A DNA stretch of 64,000 nucleotides. Origin: SZUA-430 sp965227535 (GTDB lineage Bacteria; Pseudomonadota; Alphaproteobacteria; Micropepsales; Micropepsaceae). Under the pieces are notes generated by a model. It was not told where the DNA came from, made no database searches, and saw nothing but the letters and a program-made list of their open reading frames with translations. Shown piece by piece: positions 38,601-46,333 of the stretch. Where the stretch lies: the NCBI GenBank assembly GCA_965227535.1, contig OZ245761.1, positions 1,178,001 through 1,242,000 on the forward strand, given 5' to 3'. Both the position numbers and the translations under genes were made by a program. Numbering within the stretch: the stretch's first letter is position 1; each line of letters opens with the position of its first letter.

Positions 38601-39053
38601 TCTGCGGAGGCGATGGTCGCCTCGATGTTCGACGTGATTGCGCGCGAAACCGGTGTCTACGACCGGGCGGCGTGGGTGGTCGACCTCGACGGGAAGCAAA
38701 TTGCCGTTACGCCCGATCGGGTCATCATAACGCCGGATGGCACCATCCACGTGCAAAGGATACGCACCGGCCGCAGGACCAAATCAGAACCGGACAATCG
38801 CGTCTACGCACTGATACGAGAAGGGGCGCGCACCCGTTATCCAAACCAGACGGTGGTGATCGAGACTTTCTATCTCGCGACACGCGAGACTGTGCCAGTG
38901 CTCTCATCGAAGGATGCCCAGCGCCTCGCAGAATATAGCGATGCTATCAGTGAGATCGAACGCGGCGCGTTCGCGCCCGCACCGGAGGACGCCCGGCGCT
39001 GCCCGAATTGCCAGTGCTATTTCATCTGCGACTACGTTCAGGGCGCTCAGTAG
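35694..39053 (+). CDS. ImmA/IrrE metalloprotease - UvrD helicase - PD-(D/E)XK-like fusion
   Basis: A three-part protein of 1119 residues. Residues 1-180: zinc protease with H84-E-M-G-H88 and the downstream ERKETQADIFAGEFLCP motif of ImmA/IrrE. Residues 200-860: SF1A helicase with GPGTGKT (217-223), VLVDEYQDVN, the LKTNYRSG motif and VLTIHGSKGLEF. The C-terminus looks like an AddB/RecB-type nuclease with cysteines suited to a 4Fe-4S cluster (CPARYRYE and CPNCQCYFIC). The catalytic D-Y-K-T-G motif, however, reads QRIRTG, so cleavage may be lost. The GTG at 35694 is preceded by GGGAGA 8 nt upstream; an ATG at 35658 is possible. Confidence 0.8.
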   Translation: MDAWSDIRLKARDCHRRALLESKGNRKAEAIVAAALKLEDLELERYEPGTIVGEGVHGFLDRASMMVYVARGQSAEDEALIIAHEMGHFKLHHDGRSEVTTIAVGLSGDPIDSGAGRVEGYSSRERKETQADIFAGEFLCPSDWLREELTTHRRRPTEIAEDLGLPATLVMNQAVRALLLPAIHPPPDTSSAPAYQLDESQLEAAAWDDGPLLVDAGPGTGKTRTLVHRIQRLLEKGVSPASIVALTFSNKAAEEMRERLSASNADTATEMWVGTFHAFGLELISKYHEHVGRSAAFRVLDQAGSLAVLEENLTQLPLRHFQNLYEPAYELVHVLRAISRCKDEFITPAAYRAEAEAAHSAAVSDDQRQVAEKALEVAAVYEIYEGALQKADAVDFGDLVLHAAHILEQYPDIRATYQRRFEHVLVDEYQDVNLASARLLRTLSPPRGDVWVVADERQSIYRFRGAEPSNVHRFESEFSGQRRSLKTNYRSGAPVVRAFQAFAASMQASAGGSWSAKRGEIGGVAHVVAQSIAAEAAAIHTHIENLRAKGIPYRDQAILARSHLTLERITGVLERRGVPLLYLGDVFERREIRDLLSLLSIDVEPGGIGLVRVAQLPEYNASLQDALILIKWVKEKRVSTLKALRQTAEIEGLSEQGRAGLALLGTHLESVGPATTPWTLLTTWLFEQSNYLVPLLLADDAKAQQKRIAIYQLLKVCGEMAASGHSTRKRFLARVRRIEALNDERMYRAIASEASDMDAVRVLTIHGSKGLEFRAVHLPALATRYMPASRQAVHCPPPPTLAHLAIQTEDHGAEEECLFFVGLSRARDFLLLSRAEYYTTRKSGPSKFLSALPSLAPVEQHDAGAVAGPNAVQPLDPPAQRQHYDEREISLYIQCPARYRYEALYGLKGATDDAPYVRFHRCVYRAIGWMESQRATGQPVRLVDAQAQLAREWEIAGPVGHGFEGYYRASAEAMVASMFDVIARETGVYDRAAWVVDLDGKQIAVTPDRVIITPDGTIHVQRIRTGRRTKSEPDNRVYALIREGARTRYPNQTVVIETFYLATRETVPVLSSKDAQRLAEYSDAISEIERGAFAPAPEDARRCPNCQCYFICDYVQGAQ

Positions 39054-39132
39054 CCGGACCTCCGGAATTTCTGGCCAGCCATCGCTCTCTTCTCAGGACC
39101 CGGTCGCGGGTCATTGATGAAGGAAAACTGCG

Positions 39133-39624
39133 ATGAGCAAGGTAAGGGTTTTTGTTCAAGTCCAGGGGAAACCTGGGATTAGGGAACTCGAAGTCGGGCT
39201 ACCGGCAACACCGCATGAGATGCGGCACGCCCTGACTCTCGCGGCGATCGAGATGGATCCAGACACCCTCGTCTTCGTCGATGAATCGGATGAGCCCCTG
39301 CAGGACGACCACAGCGGGCCAGTGGACCGCTTGAAGGCGGGGTCGCGCATTCACATAACCCGGTGCAGGAAGATCAAGGTCGCCGTGCACTACCTCGACC
39401 GGACCATCGAGCACGGGTTTGCGCCGGGCGTTCGCGTCCGCGCTGTCAAACTGTGGGCGGTTCGCGAGTTCAAGATCAACCCTACGGACGCCGGCGAGCA
39501 CGTTCTGCAACTCTGCAACTCAACGAACCAGCCGCCGACCGACGCTTCGCTTGCCGAACTCACCGATGGCTCTACATGCGCGGTCTGTTTCGACCTTGTC
39601 CCCGAGAAGCGCGTCGAGGGCTGA
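39133..39624 (+). CDS. bilA: Tandem ubiquitin-like protein (BilA-like)
   Basis: A 163-residue protein with two beta-grasp-like halves: residues 1-80 (KVRVFVQVQGKPGIRELEV, RLKAGSRIHITRCRK) and 81-163 (IKVAVHYLDRTIEHGFAP). It ends in a glycine (EKRVEG), as needed for C-terminal activation. The following genes encode E2, JAB and E1 proteins in the order of the BilABCD antiphage system, where an ISG15-like two-domain Ubl is conjugated to phage tail protein. Sequence similarity to characterised BilA could not be tested. It lies 79 bp after the helicase fusion, with AGGA before the ATG. Confidence 0.7.
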   Translation: MSKVRVFVQVQGKPGIRELEVGLPATPHEMRHALTLAAIEMDPDTLVFVDESDEPLQDDHSGPVDRLKAGSRIHITRCRKIKVAVHYLDRTIEHGFAPGVRVRAVKLWAVREFKINPTDAGEHVLQLCNSTNQPPTDASLAELTDGSTCAVCFDLVPEKRVEG

Positions 39625-39626
39625 GG

Positions 39627-40112
39627 ATGGAGAACATCGTTCCGCCCGATCGCGTGCTCCTCGAAGCTGATCTGGCGGCGCCGGACTTCCGGTGCGGCCA
39701 AATCGAGGGCAAGTGGCGCCACGTCACCATCACATGGCCCTACGCCGTCTTTGCGGTCTCCGCCGCGGAGCGAGCCGACGCGCCAAATGAGTATGGGTTT
39801 CGGTTCGAGTGCAGCGGCTATCGACAAGCGCCGGTCACGGCTCAACTGTGGGACGTGACCGCCCACGCGCCGCTTCCGCCACGGCGATGGCCGGCCGGAC
39901 GCTCGATCATACCTTCGGTGTTTCGGCCCGACTGGAAGAGCGGGCAATGCCTCTACCTGCCGTGCGATCGGATGTCGATTGAAGGCCATCCGAACTGGAT
40001 ACACGAACACCCAAGCCGCTTGTGGCAACCCTCACGCGGCATCATCTGCTACCTCGAGCAAATCCATGATCTCCTCAATCAAAGCGATTATTCGGGCGTT
40101 CGCGGCGCCTGA
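39627..40112 (+). CDS. bilB: E2-like ubiquitin-conjugating protein (BilB-like)
   Basis: A 161-residue protein starting 2 bp after the Ubl gene. The E2-like core includes the strand block HVTITWPYAVFAVSAA, EYGFRFECSGY and the segment QCLYLPCDRMSIEGHPNW, followed by an IICYLEQIHDLL helix. Cys113 in LYLPCDR (or Cys108) is the likely thioester cysteine by position. Only the ATG at 39627 gives this protein; the longer open frame back to 39363 is the Ubl gene read in another phase. It overlaps the JAB gene by 47 bp. Confidence 0.68.
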   Translation: MENIVPPDRVLLEADLAAPDFRCGQIEGKWRHVTITWPYAVFAVSAAERADAPNEYGFRFECSGYRQAPVTAQLWDVTAHAPLPPRRWPAGRSIIPSVFRPDWKSGQCLYLPCDRMSIEGHPNWIHEHPSRLWQPSRGIICYLEQIHDLLNQSDYSGVRGA

Positions 40113-40581
40113 TCACAAACTGAGTTGCCCCACGGCGTTGTGGGAACGCATCATGGCGGAGCTGCGCCGGCGAGGTGGCCAGCGCCATGAATCGGGCGCG
40201 TTCCTCCTGGGCATGGAGCGCGGGGCACGACGCGGGGCGCTCGACGTCGTCTTCTACGACGACCTCGATCCGCGCGCATACGAAAGCGGCGTGTGCATTT
40301 TGAAAGCCAATGCGTTTTCCAAGTTGTGGGCTTTGTGCCGCGCTCGAAACATGACGGTCGTCGCAGATATCCACACCCATCCAGGTGTTGCGTTCCAGAG
40401 TGAAGCCGACCGGATGAACCCCATGGTCGCTCGCGCCGGTCATATCGCAGTCATCGTTCCAAACTTTGCGGCCGCGCCGGTCGACTGCGAGCAGCTCGGA
40501 ATCTTCGAGTACCAGGGCGAACACCGTTGGGCCGATAAAGCCAACGCGCGCGGCTACATCTACACCGGATTTTGGAGCTGA
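40066..40581 (+). CDS. bilC: JAB/JAMM metalloprotease (BilC-like deconjugase)
   Basis: A 171-residue zinc isopeptidase. The JAMM residues are all visible: Glu42 (HESGAFLLG), His103 and His105 (DIHTHPGVAF), Ser112 and Asp115 (SEAD); the His105-Ser112 spacing is one residue shorter than in the archetypal motif. In Ubl operons this enzyme trims or removes the Ubl. The start ATG 40066 (MISSIKAII) lies inside the end of the E2 gene. An upstream frame start at 39979 would deepen the overlap and adds low-complexity residues. Confidence 0.8.
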   Translation: MISSIKAIIRAFAAPDHKLSCPTALWERIMAELRRRGGQRHESGAFLLGMERGARRGALDVVFYDDLDPRAYESGVCILKANAFSKLWALCRARNMTVVADIHTHPGVAFQSEADRMNPMVARAGHIAVIVPNFAAAPVDCEQLGIFEYQGEHRWADKANARGYIYTGFWS

Positions 40582-40583
40582 CC

Positions 40584-41987
40584 ATGAACGCACCGATCGA
40601 TCACACGCGGCTGCATCGCACCGCAAAATACTTCATGGACAGCGGACGTGCGGCTACCCACGCGGAGGCCATGGACTTGTTAAGGGGATTTCGCCTTCTC
40701 GTCCGCACCGGTCCTGAAGTCTCAACGTCCGCGCCGCATCAAGTTGCTCTACTCACGCTGGTCAACCTTGCGCGCCGCACCTTCCTCGGCGGCGTTGAAG
40801 TGATCGGCCTCTCCAACGCTCCGCTGCTCGTGCCCCTTGCGGTCGCCGAGACGATCGTCGCCGCCGTGGAGCAGCTCGGCGGCGCTTGTGTCGAAGACGC
40901 CGACATGGCCACGCCGGCAGCGCTTATCGGAACCTGCAATCCCGTGCACACAACGGCGCCGTCATGGCGCGTAACGTGGGAAGGCTGGAGAGGCGGCGTC
41001 ACCCCAGCGCGTGACAGTCGACGGCTCTTGGAGAACAACCGAAACCCGCTCGCCGCGGCGCTTGCCGCCGCCATCTGCGCGGCGGAATTATTCGCATGGT
41101 GCGCGGGGGACCATGCGATGGCGGGGAGGCGCGCCACTGGTTTGTCGCTTTGGCGACCGGGTCACGACTGGACAGTGGATGACCGCCTCGAGCCGACGCT
41201 GTCCTACTTGCCGTCGCGCCTGTGGTTGATCGGACTCGGCAATCTCGGGCAGGCATTCGCTTGGCTGCTCGTCTGCCTGCCATATCGCGATCGCGCGGCG
41301 GTCGAACTCGTGCTGCAAGATTTTGATCGTCTCGCTGAATCCAACGACAGCACATCGGTGCTCTCCTCGATGAACCTCGTCGGTCGCAAGAAGACGCGCG
41401 CCATCGGAATGTGGCTTGAGGGCGTCGGGTTCTCGACCATCTTCGAAGAGCGCCGCTTTGGCGACTGGACGAAGCGCGCGGCCCACGAGCCTGGAGTCGC
41501 CCTATGCGGCGTGGACAACGCGCTGGCGCGCGCCGCTCTTGGGAAAGCGGGCTTTGACCTTGTCGTCGAGGCTGGGCTTGGAAGCGGACCAAGCGGGTTT
41601 CGCAACTTTTCCACGCACAGCTTTCCATCACCGCGCACGCCCGATCAAATCTGGTCGCAGCAACCGCAACGCAAACCGGCGGATGTTTCTTCCCTGCCCG
41701 CCTATGTCGCGCTTCGCAAATCCGGCATCGACGATTGCGGCCTCGCTCAACTCGCATCGCGCACTGTGGGCGTCCCGTTTGTCGGGCTCATAGCCGGTGC
41801 AATCGCGGTTTCCGAGCTTCTGCGTCGCCTACATGGCGCTGAGGGTTTCGAGTTCGTGTCGGGATCGGCGACCAGTCTCGAAGATGTGGAATCGGCACCA
41901 ATCGCCTTCGTGCCTTACGCCGGCGGCCATCTTCCGGTTGCGGAACCTTCAAGATCGGGACTTCCAATGCACGAGAGGCGCGCCTGA
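40584..41987 (+). CDS. bilD: E1-like ThiF-family adenylating enzyme (BilD-like)
   Basis: A 467-residue protein. An N-terminal domain of about 200 residues precedes the ThiF fold: nucleotide-binding GLGNLGQ (residues 217-223), the LQDFDRLAESNDSTSVL adenylation segment, and a C-terminal block with the candidate catalytic Cys385 (GIDDCGLAQLASRTVG) and PFVGLIAGAIAVSELLRRL. This matches E1 enzymes found next to bacterial E2 and JAB genes. It starts 2 bp after the JAB gene. The 190 bp that follow contain no gene I can support. Confidence 0.78.
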   Translation: MNAPIDHTRLHRTAKYFMDSGRAATHAEAMDLLRGFRLLVRTGPEVSTSAPHQVALLTLVNLARRTFLGGVEVIGLSNAPLLVPLAVAETIVAAVEQLGGACVEDADMATPAALIGTCNPVHTTAPSWRVTWEGWRGGVTPARDSRRLLENNRNPLAAALAAAICAAELFAWCAGDHAMAGRRATGLSLWRPGHDWTVDDRLEPTLSYLPSRLWLIGLGNLGQAFAWLLVCLPYRDRAAVELVLQDFDRLAESNDSTSVLSSMNLVGRKKTRAIGMWLEGVGFSTIFEERRFGDWTKRAAHEPGVALCGVDNALARAALGKAGFDLVVEAGLGSGPSGFRNFSTHSFPSPRTPDQIWSQQPQRKPADVSSLPAYVALRKSGIDDCGLAQLASRTVGVPFVGLIAGAIAVSELLRRLHGAEGFEFVSGSATSLEDVESAPIAFVPYAGGHLPVAEPSRSGLPMHERRA

Positions 41988-42177
41988 CTGGCCGGGTGGC
42001 AGCGCCCGGACTGTTTCCTTCGCTGACGACGAAGAACTCTGAAGAACTTTGAGTGCCTGTGGACGGATTGGCTGGCCGTCGTGACGCTGGCACTGAACGA
42101 CGATAGGACGGCAATCAATGAAACGAAGGCAGTCGATGTCGGCAACCTGCCCTGAAGCGCGGTGAGGAAACACTCCG

Positions 42178-43308
42178 ATGCGAATCATTCATTCTGCGGA
42201 TTGGCAGATCGGCAAAGTCTTCAAGCAGTTCGGAGCGAAGGACGAATCGCTGCGGCAGGCGCGTTTGGCGGCGATCCAGCGCCTTGGCGAATGCGCCAAG
42301 GAAAACGGCGCCAAGCACATACTTGTTGCGGGCGATGTCTATGACAACGAAACCCCGAGTCCGGTAACGCTTCGCGCTCCAATCGAACGCATGAAGCTAT
42401 TCCCCGACGTTGAGTGGCATTTGCTCCCTGGCAATCACGATCCTCACCGTCCTGAAGGCCTTTGGGATCGTCTGGCGCGCGTCGGCCTGCCTGGGCACAT
42501 CCATCTCCACCTGGCGCCCACCGTCGCTGCGCTCGGTGATCACGCCTTTCTTTTGCCGGCTCCGCTTACGCACAAGATGGAGCTCGATGACATCACGGCG
42601 TGGATGGATTTCGCCCCAACGCCGGCGGGCGCTTTGCGCATCGGGATCGCGCACGGATCCATCACAAATTTTGGACACGAAGGCGAGGCCAGCAACCTGA
42701 TCGACCCAACGAGAGCGAAAAGCGCTGGCCTCGACTATTTCGCGTTGGGTGATTGGCATCGCACGCTCCAGGTTGGGCCGGCTACCTGGTATGCGGGAAC
42801 GCCCGAACCCGATCGGGCAGGCGGCCAAGAGCGTGGCACAGCGCTACTCGTCGATATCGCGGGTGGCAGTGCGCTGGTCTCAGTGACACCGCTGGTCACC
42901 GGAACGTACCGGTGGGTCACCCGATCCGAGCGACTTGTGGATGGCAACGAACTTCCGGACTTGGAGCAACGCCTCCGACGCGAATCTGATCTCTCGTGCC
43001 TGAACCTGCGTTTGCAGCTTGAGGGCACACTGCCGATCGCCAGCTACGCGGAGCTTCGACGCCGCCTGGTCGATCTTGAAGCTGCTGTTTTTCATCTCGA
43101 CGTTGACCAAGCGTCCCTTGTTGCCCGGCCAACGCAAGTAGATCTCGAAGCGATTGACTTCGACGGTGTTCTGCGCCGCTCCGCCGATCGCCTGAAGGAC
43201 ATGGCAGACGACCCGACACAACCGGCTGAAATACGTCACCAAGCACAAGAAGCACTCACAGAACTGTATCTTCGGGTTGTCTGCGCGGAAGACAAGGAGG
43301 CCGCGTGA
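42178..43308 (+). CDS. Mre11/SbcD-like metallophosphoesterase
   Basis: A 376-residue calcineurin-like nuclease. Motifs in order: I, HSADWQIGK, with Gln where SbcD and Mre11 usually have the metal-binding His of DxH; II, GDVYDNE; III, LLPGNHDPH; IV, IAHGSI; V, ALGDWHRT. The C-terminal 120 residues form the capping and ATPase-contact part. The stop overlaps the next gene, which encodes a Rad50-like ATPase, so the two form a nuclease-ATPase complex on DNA ends. A separate housekeeping SbcCD is probably elsewhere in the genome. Confidence 0.85.
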   Translation: MRIIHSADWQIGKVFKQFGAKDESLRQARLAAIQRLGECAKENGAKHILVAGDVYDNETPSPVTLRAPIERMKLFPDVEWHLLPGNHDPHRPEGLWDRLARVGLPGHIHLHLAPTVAALGDHAFLLPAPLTHKMELDDITAWMDFAPTPAGALRIGIAHGSITNFGHEGEASNLIDPTRAKSAGLDYFALGDWHRTLQVGPATWYAGTPEPDRAGGQERGTALLVDIAGGSALVSVTPLVTGTYRWVTRSERLVDGNELPDLEQRLRRESDLSCLNLRLQLEGTLPIASYAELRRRLVDLEAAVFHLDVDQASLVARPTQVDLEAIDFDGVLRRSADRLKDMADDPTQPAEIRHQAQEALTELYLRVVCAEDKEAA

Positions 43309-46103
43309 TGTTCATCAAGGCTCTCACTGTCGAGGGAGTTGGGCGGTTTGGGACAGCAGCCCACGTCAACGGATTTGACGAGGGTGTTAACGTGCTCGCC
43401 GCCGGCAACGAGGCCGGCAAGTCGACCCTCTTCAAAGCCATTCGCATGTGCCTCTTCTGCCGTCACGACAGCAAGGCACAAGAAATCAGGGACTTGGCCG
43501 CCGATGAGAGTCAATTACCGCTAACGATCGAACTCACCTTTGTCGACAATGGACGAACCTACGTCATCAAGAAGTCGTTCCTGCGATCCCCGAGCGCCAG
43601 CCTGACCGAAGACGGGCGCGAGATCGCGCGCTCCAAGCAGGCCGACGAAGCCGTCTGGCAGATTCTGGGACTCAGCCCGGGCAGCGGCAGATCACTCGAC
43701 GATGGCGCATTCGGGCTTCTGTGGGTGGGGCAAGGTGCTTCGTTTACCAGCCTGGTTCCTGGCCCTACCGCATCGTCCATGTTGAGCGCCGTGATCGAAT
43801 CGGAGGTTGGAGCACTCGTCGGTGGAGAACGTGCCCGACAAGTTCTCGAAGGCGTTACCGCCGCCGTCACGCGATATCTCACCGATTCAGGACAGCGTCC
43901 GAAAGCGGACGGCCCTTTGCATCGTGCGCTCGCGAATGCTGAAAGATGGCAAGCAGCCGAAACCGAAAGCCAGAAAAAACTCGCGGCGCTCGATGCGCAA
44001 TTCACCGAACTCGTTGCGCACCGACGGCGGTACAGCGAGCTCACCGATGCCGCAGCAAGCCAGCAAATCGCGCAAGAATTCGTCGAGGCGAAGAACAGTT
44101 TGGCGGAGGCACAATCCGTTGCGCAGGACATTCGGCGGCTTGAAGCCGAAGAGGTTGGCGCCAGACGCGGCCGCGAAACCGCCGCACAACGCCTCCAGCA
44201 ACACCGTGACGTCGCGACTCGCATCGATGCAAATCGTGTTGCTGAAACCGCCCTTGCCGGAGACCTTGCGGACCTGGAAGCCCGGGAGCGGGAGGCTCGC
44301 ACTGCAGTGGGGGAGACGCAGGGGCAGATCACGAGCGTGGAGGAAGGGGTCCAAAGTCTCGCCCCGCGGGAGCAACTCCTCGACAAGCTCGCCGCTGCCG
44401 CTGTTCGTGCGCAGCGAAGGGATGACCTTGCGCGGCAAATCGAAATTCTTGAACGGGCAGCGGGCGCCTTGCGCGAGACCGACGCGCAACTGTCGCAGAT
44501 TTGCGTCAAGGCCAAGACCGTCGAGGAACTCGATGAGCTGGAGCGGCAGGTTGCATCGTTGAAAGCTCAGCTTTCCGCCGCAGCCGCTCACCTCGCAATT
44601 GGTGTCAATGCCGAAGGGCTCGGCCACGTCCGGGTCGGTGACGTCTTGGCGCCGGAGTCCTATAGCGCGCCTGTTCTCGGACCCATCAGCATCAAAGTTG
44701 GGACTCTGGCAGAGATTACCGTAACGCCCGCCGCCAACCCTCGTCATAAGGAATGCCAAGAACTCGCAGAGCGCCTCTCGGCCACCCTCTCGCGTTGCGG
44801 TGTCACGACAACCGCTGACGCTCGCGCGCTCTTGTCCAAACGCCGCGACTTGGAAGCAACGCGCAAGGTCATCATCGCGCAGCTCAAAACTCTGAAGGTT
44901 GATGAGGATCCGGAACCGACTGTTGCCAAACTCAAGCGTTCCCTCGCGGAAACCGACGCCGTTATCGCCGCGGCGCTCGCCGACACCCAACGCGACCGCA
45001 TGCCGACCATCAAGGAATTCGAACAGGAGAGATTGGCCCTGAGCCAAGAGCGAACATCGCTTGAGGCCCGCCGCGCCAGCTTTGAAGCGACGCGTAAGGA
45101 GCAACAAACAGTGCTCGAAGGCGCCGTCGAAGCTCGAAGCGCGGCAGGGTCGAAACTCGATCTGATCCGACGCGGGCTCGTCGACGATGAAGCCCTCTGT
45201 CCACGAGATGACCGGCCGGCACGGGGGGCGACTCTTGTTGCCGCGGTCACGTCCGCTGAAACTGCCCACCAGACGGCGCTCACCGCTCTGAATGCGATTC
45301 GCGAGGCGGCACCGGATCTTGCGGAAATTGAGCGCCGGGAGACGCGTTGCAAGCGCTTGGAGCAGGCATTGGCCAATCGAGCGGATGAGTTGAGGCAACT
45401 AGAGCGCGACATCGGTCGCCTGACCGGTCAGATTCAATCGGCTGGGGGAGACGGCGTCGGGGAAAATCTTGCGTTGGCGCAAGAGCAGCGTCTTCTCGCA
45501 GAACGCGAATGCGCGCGCATTCAGGCGCGTGTAGCATCGCTCCAGCTGCTGCGCGACACCATTGCAAGGTGCCTGGCTGAGGGACGTGAACAGTACTATG
45601 GACCCGTGCGCAGACACCTACGTCCGTTTCTCGACGACTTATTTCCAGGATCTGAACTGGAACTCGGCGACGATTTCGCGATTGCCGGTATCAAGCGCCA
45701 TCGGTCCGAACCATTCACGCGGCTCTCGGACGGTACCCAGGAGCAGATCGCTGTGCTCGTGCGCCTTGCGTTGGGTGCAATGCTGGCCGAGCGCGGACAA
45801 GTCGTTCCAATCATTCTCGACGACGCATTGGTCTATTGCGACGATGATCGCATCCAGCGCATGTTCGACGCTCTCACCCGCGCCGGGCGGCATCAGCAAA
45901 TCATCGTACTCACGTGCCGTTTGCGCAGCTTTGCGGCACTGGGCGGTCACATGCTGCGCGTACACTATCCCGGTGGCGGCGTTACCGACCTTCAACGTCT
46001 GTTGCTCCAAACCAAGCGCGAGCTCTTGCCGTCATCTGCCTCGAAAAGCGCAGCCGAAATCGGTTCCGGCAGCGATGGATCAAAGAGCCGTACACTGAGA
46101 TAG
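43308..46103 (+). CDS. Rad50/SbcC-like (YhaN-type) ATPase
   Basis: A 931-residue ABC-type ATPase with long coiled coils at about residues 190-420 and 490-780. Walker A is GNEAGKST (33-40), the signature is LSDGTQEQ, and Walker B is VPIILDDALVYCDDDR. No CxxC zinc hook is seen; instead a beta-rich module (about 430-480) interrupts the coil. ATG 43308 has AAGGAGG at good spacing and overlaps the stop of the Mre11-like gene. The last 112 bp overlap DUF736 on the opposite strand, and the tail after VTDLQRLLLQTKR looks unstructured and may be read-through into acquired flanking DNA. Confidence 0.82.
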   Translation: MFIKALTVEGVGRFGTAAHVNGFDEGVNVLAAGNEAGKSTLFKAIRMCLFCRHDSKAQEIRDLAADESQLPLTIELTFVDNGRTYVIKKSFLRSPSASLTEDGREIARSKQADEAVWQILGLSPGSGRSLDDGAFGLLWVGQGASFTSLVPGPTASSMLSAVIESEVGALVGGERARQVLEGVTAAVTRYLTDSGQRPKADGPLHRALANAERWQAAETESQKKLAALDAQFTELVAHRRRYSELTDAAASQQIAQEFVEAKNSLAEAQSVAQDIRRLEAEEVGARRGRETAAQRLQQHRDVATRIDANRVAETALAGDLADLEAREREARTAVGETQGQITSVEEGVQSLAPREQLLDKLAAAAVRAQRRDDLARQIEILERAAGALRETDAQLSQICVKAKTVEELDELERQVASLKAQLSAAAAHLAIGVNAEGLGHVRVGDVLAPESYSAPVLGPISIKVGTLAEITVTPAANPRHKECQELAERLSATLSRCGVTTTADARALLSKRRDLEATRKVIIAQLKTLKVDEDPEPTVAKLKRSLAETDAVIAAALADTQRDRMPTIKEFEQERLALSQERTSLEARRASFEATRKEQQTVLEGAVEARSAAGSKLDLIRRGLVDDEALCPRDDRPARGATLVAAVTSAETAHQTALTALNAIREAAPDLAEIERRETRCKRLEQALANRADELRQLERDIGRLTGQIQSAGGDGVGENLALAQEQRLLAERECARIQARVASLQLLRDTIARCLAEGREQYYGPVRRHLRPFLDDLFPGSELELGDDFAIAGIKRHRSEPFTRLSDGTQEQIAVLVRLALGAMLAERGQVVPIILDDALVYCDDDRIQRMFDALTRAGRHQQIIVLTCRLRSFAALGGHMLRVHYPGGGVTDLQRLLLQTKRELLPSSASKSAAEIGSGSDGSKSRTLR

Positions 46104-46300
46104 TCCCGCGACTCACCGCTCTGTTTGCACCATGCGGCGCCGATTTCCGACTGGCCAACGAAGATGCGGAACGCCGGTGCGGCTTCGTTCTCTCGGTTGT
46201 CGTTGGGCACAAAGCGAGCTTTGACGTCGATCGTCAGTGTGCGGATCGTACCGGTCCAACCGCCCTCCTTCGTCGCCGAGAATGTTCCGATGACAGACAT
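45992..46300 (-). CDS. DUF736 protein
   Basis: A 102-residue protein of a family found almost only on conjugative plasmids and integrative elements of proteobacteria. It starts MSVIGTFSATKEGGWTGTI and has the typical LTIDVKARFVPNDN and WCKQSGESRDYLSVRLFDP blocks. The function is unknown. It is the last gene of the trb operon in the window, 33 bp after DUF2274. Its 3' end overlaps the convergent Rad50-like gene, which marks the join between conjugation backbone and cargo. Confidence 0.9.
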   Translation of the reverse strand: MSVIGTFSATKEGGWTGTIRTLTIDVKARFVPNDNRENEAAPAFRIFVGQSEIGAAWCKQSGESRDYLSVRLFDPSLPEPISAALFEADDGKSSRLVWSNRR

Positions 46301-46333
46301 GAACTTACCTCCTCCGTTGGGTGGGCTTCTGAT

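Noticed and set aside
41988..42177. Search for a small gene or terminator between the E1 and Mre11-like genes
   Set aside because: Only frames of about 15 codons were found, none with a ribosome site, and no stable stem with a T tract.
43887..45398. A 503-residue minus-strand open frame inside the Rad50-like gene
   Set aside because: It is antisense to a gene with clear ATPase motifs and coiled coils and lacks family features.
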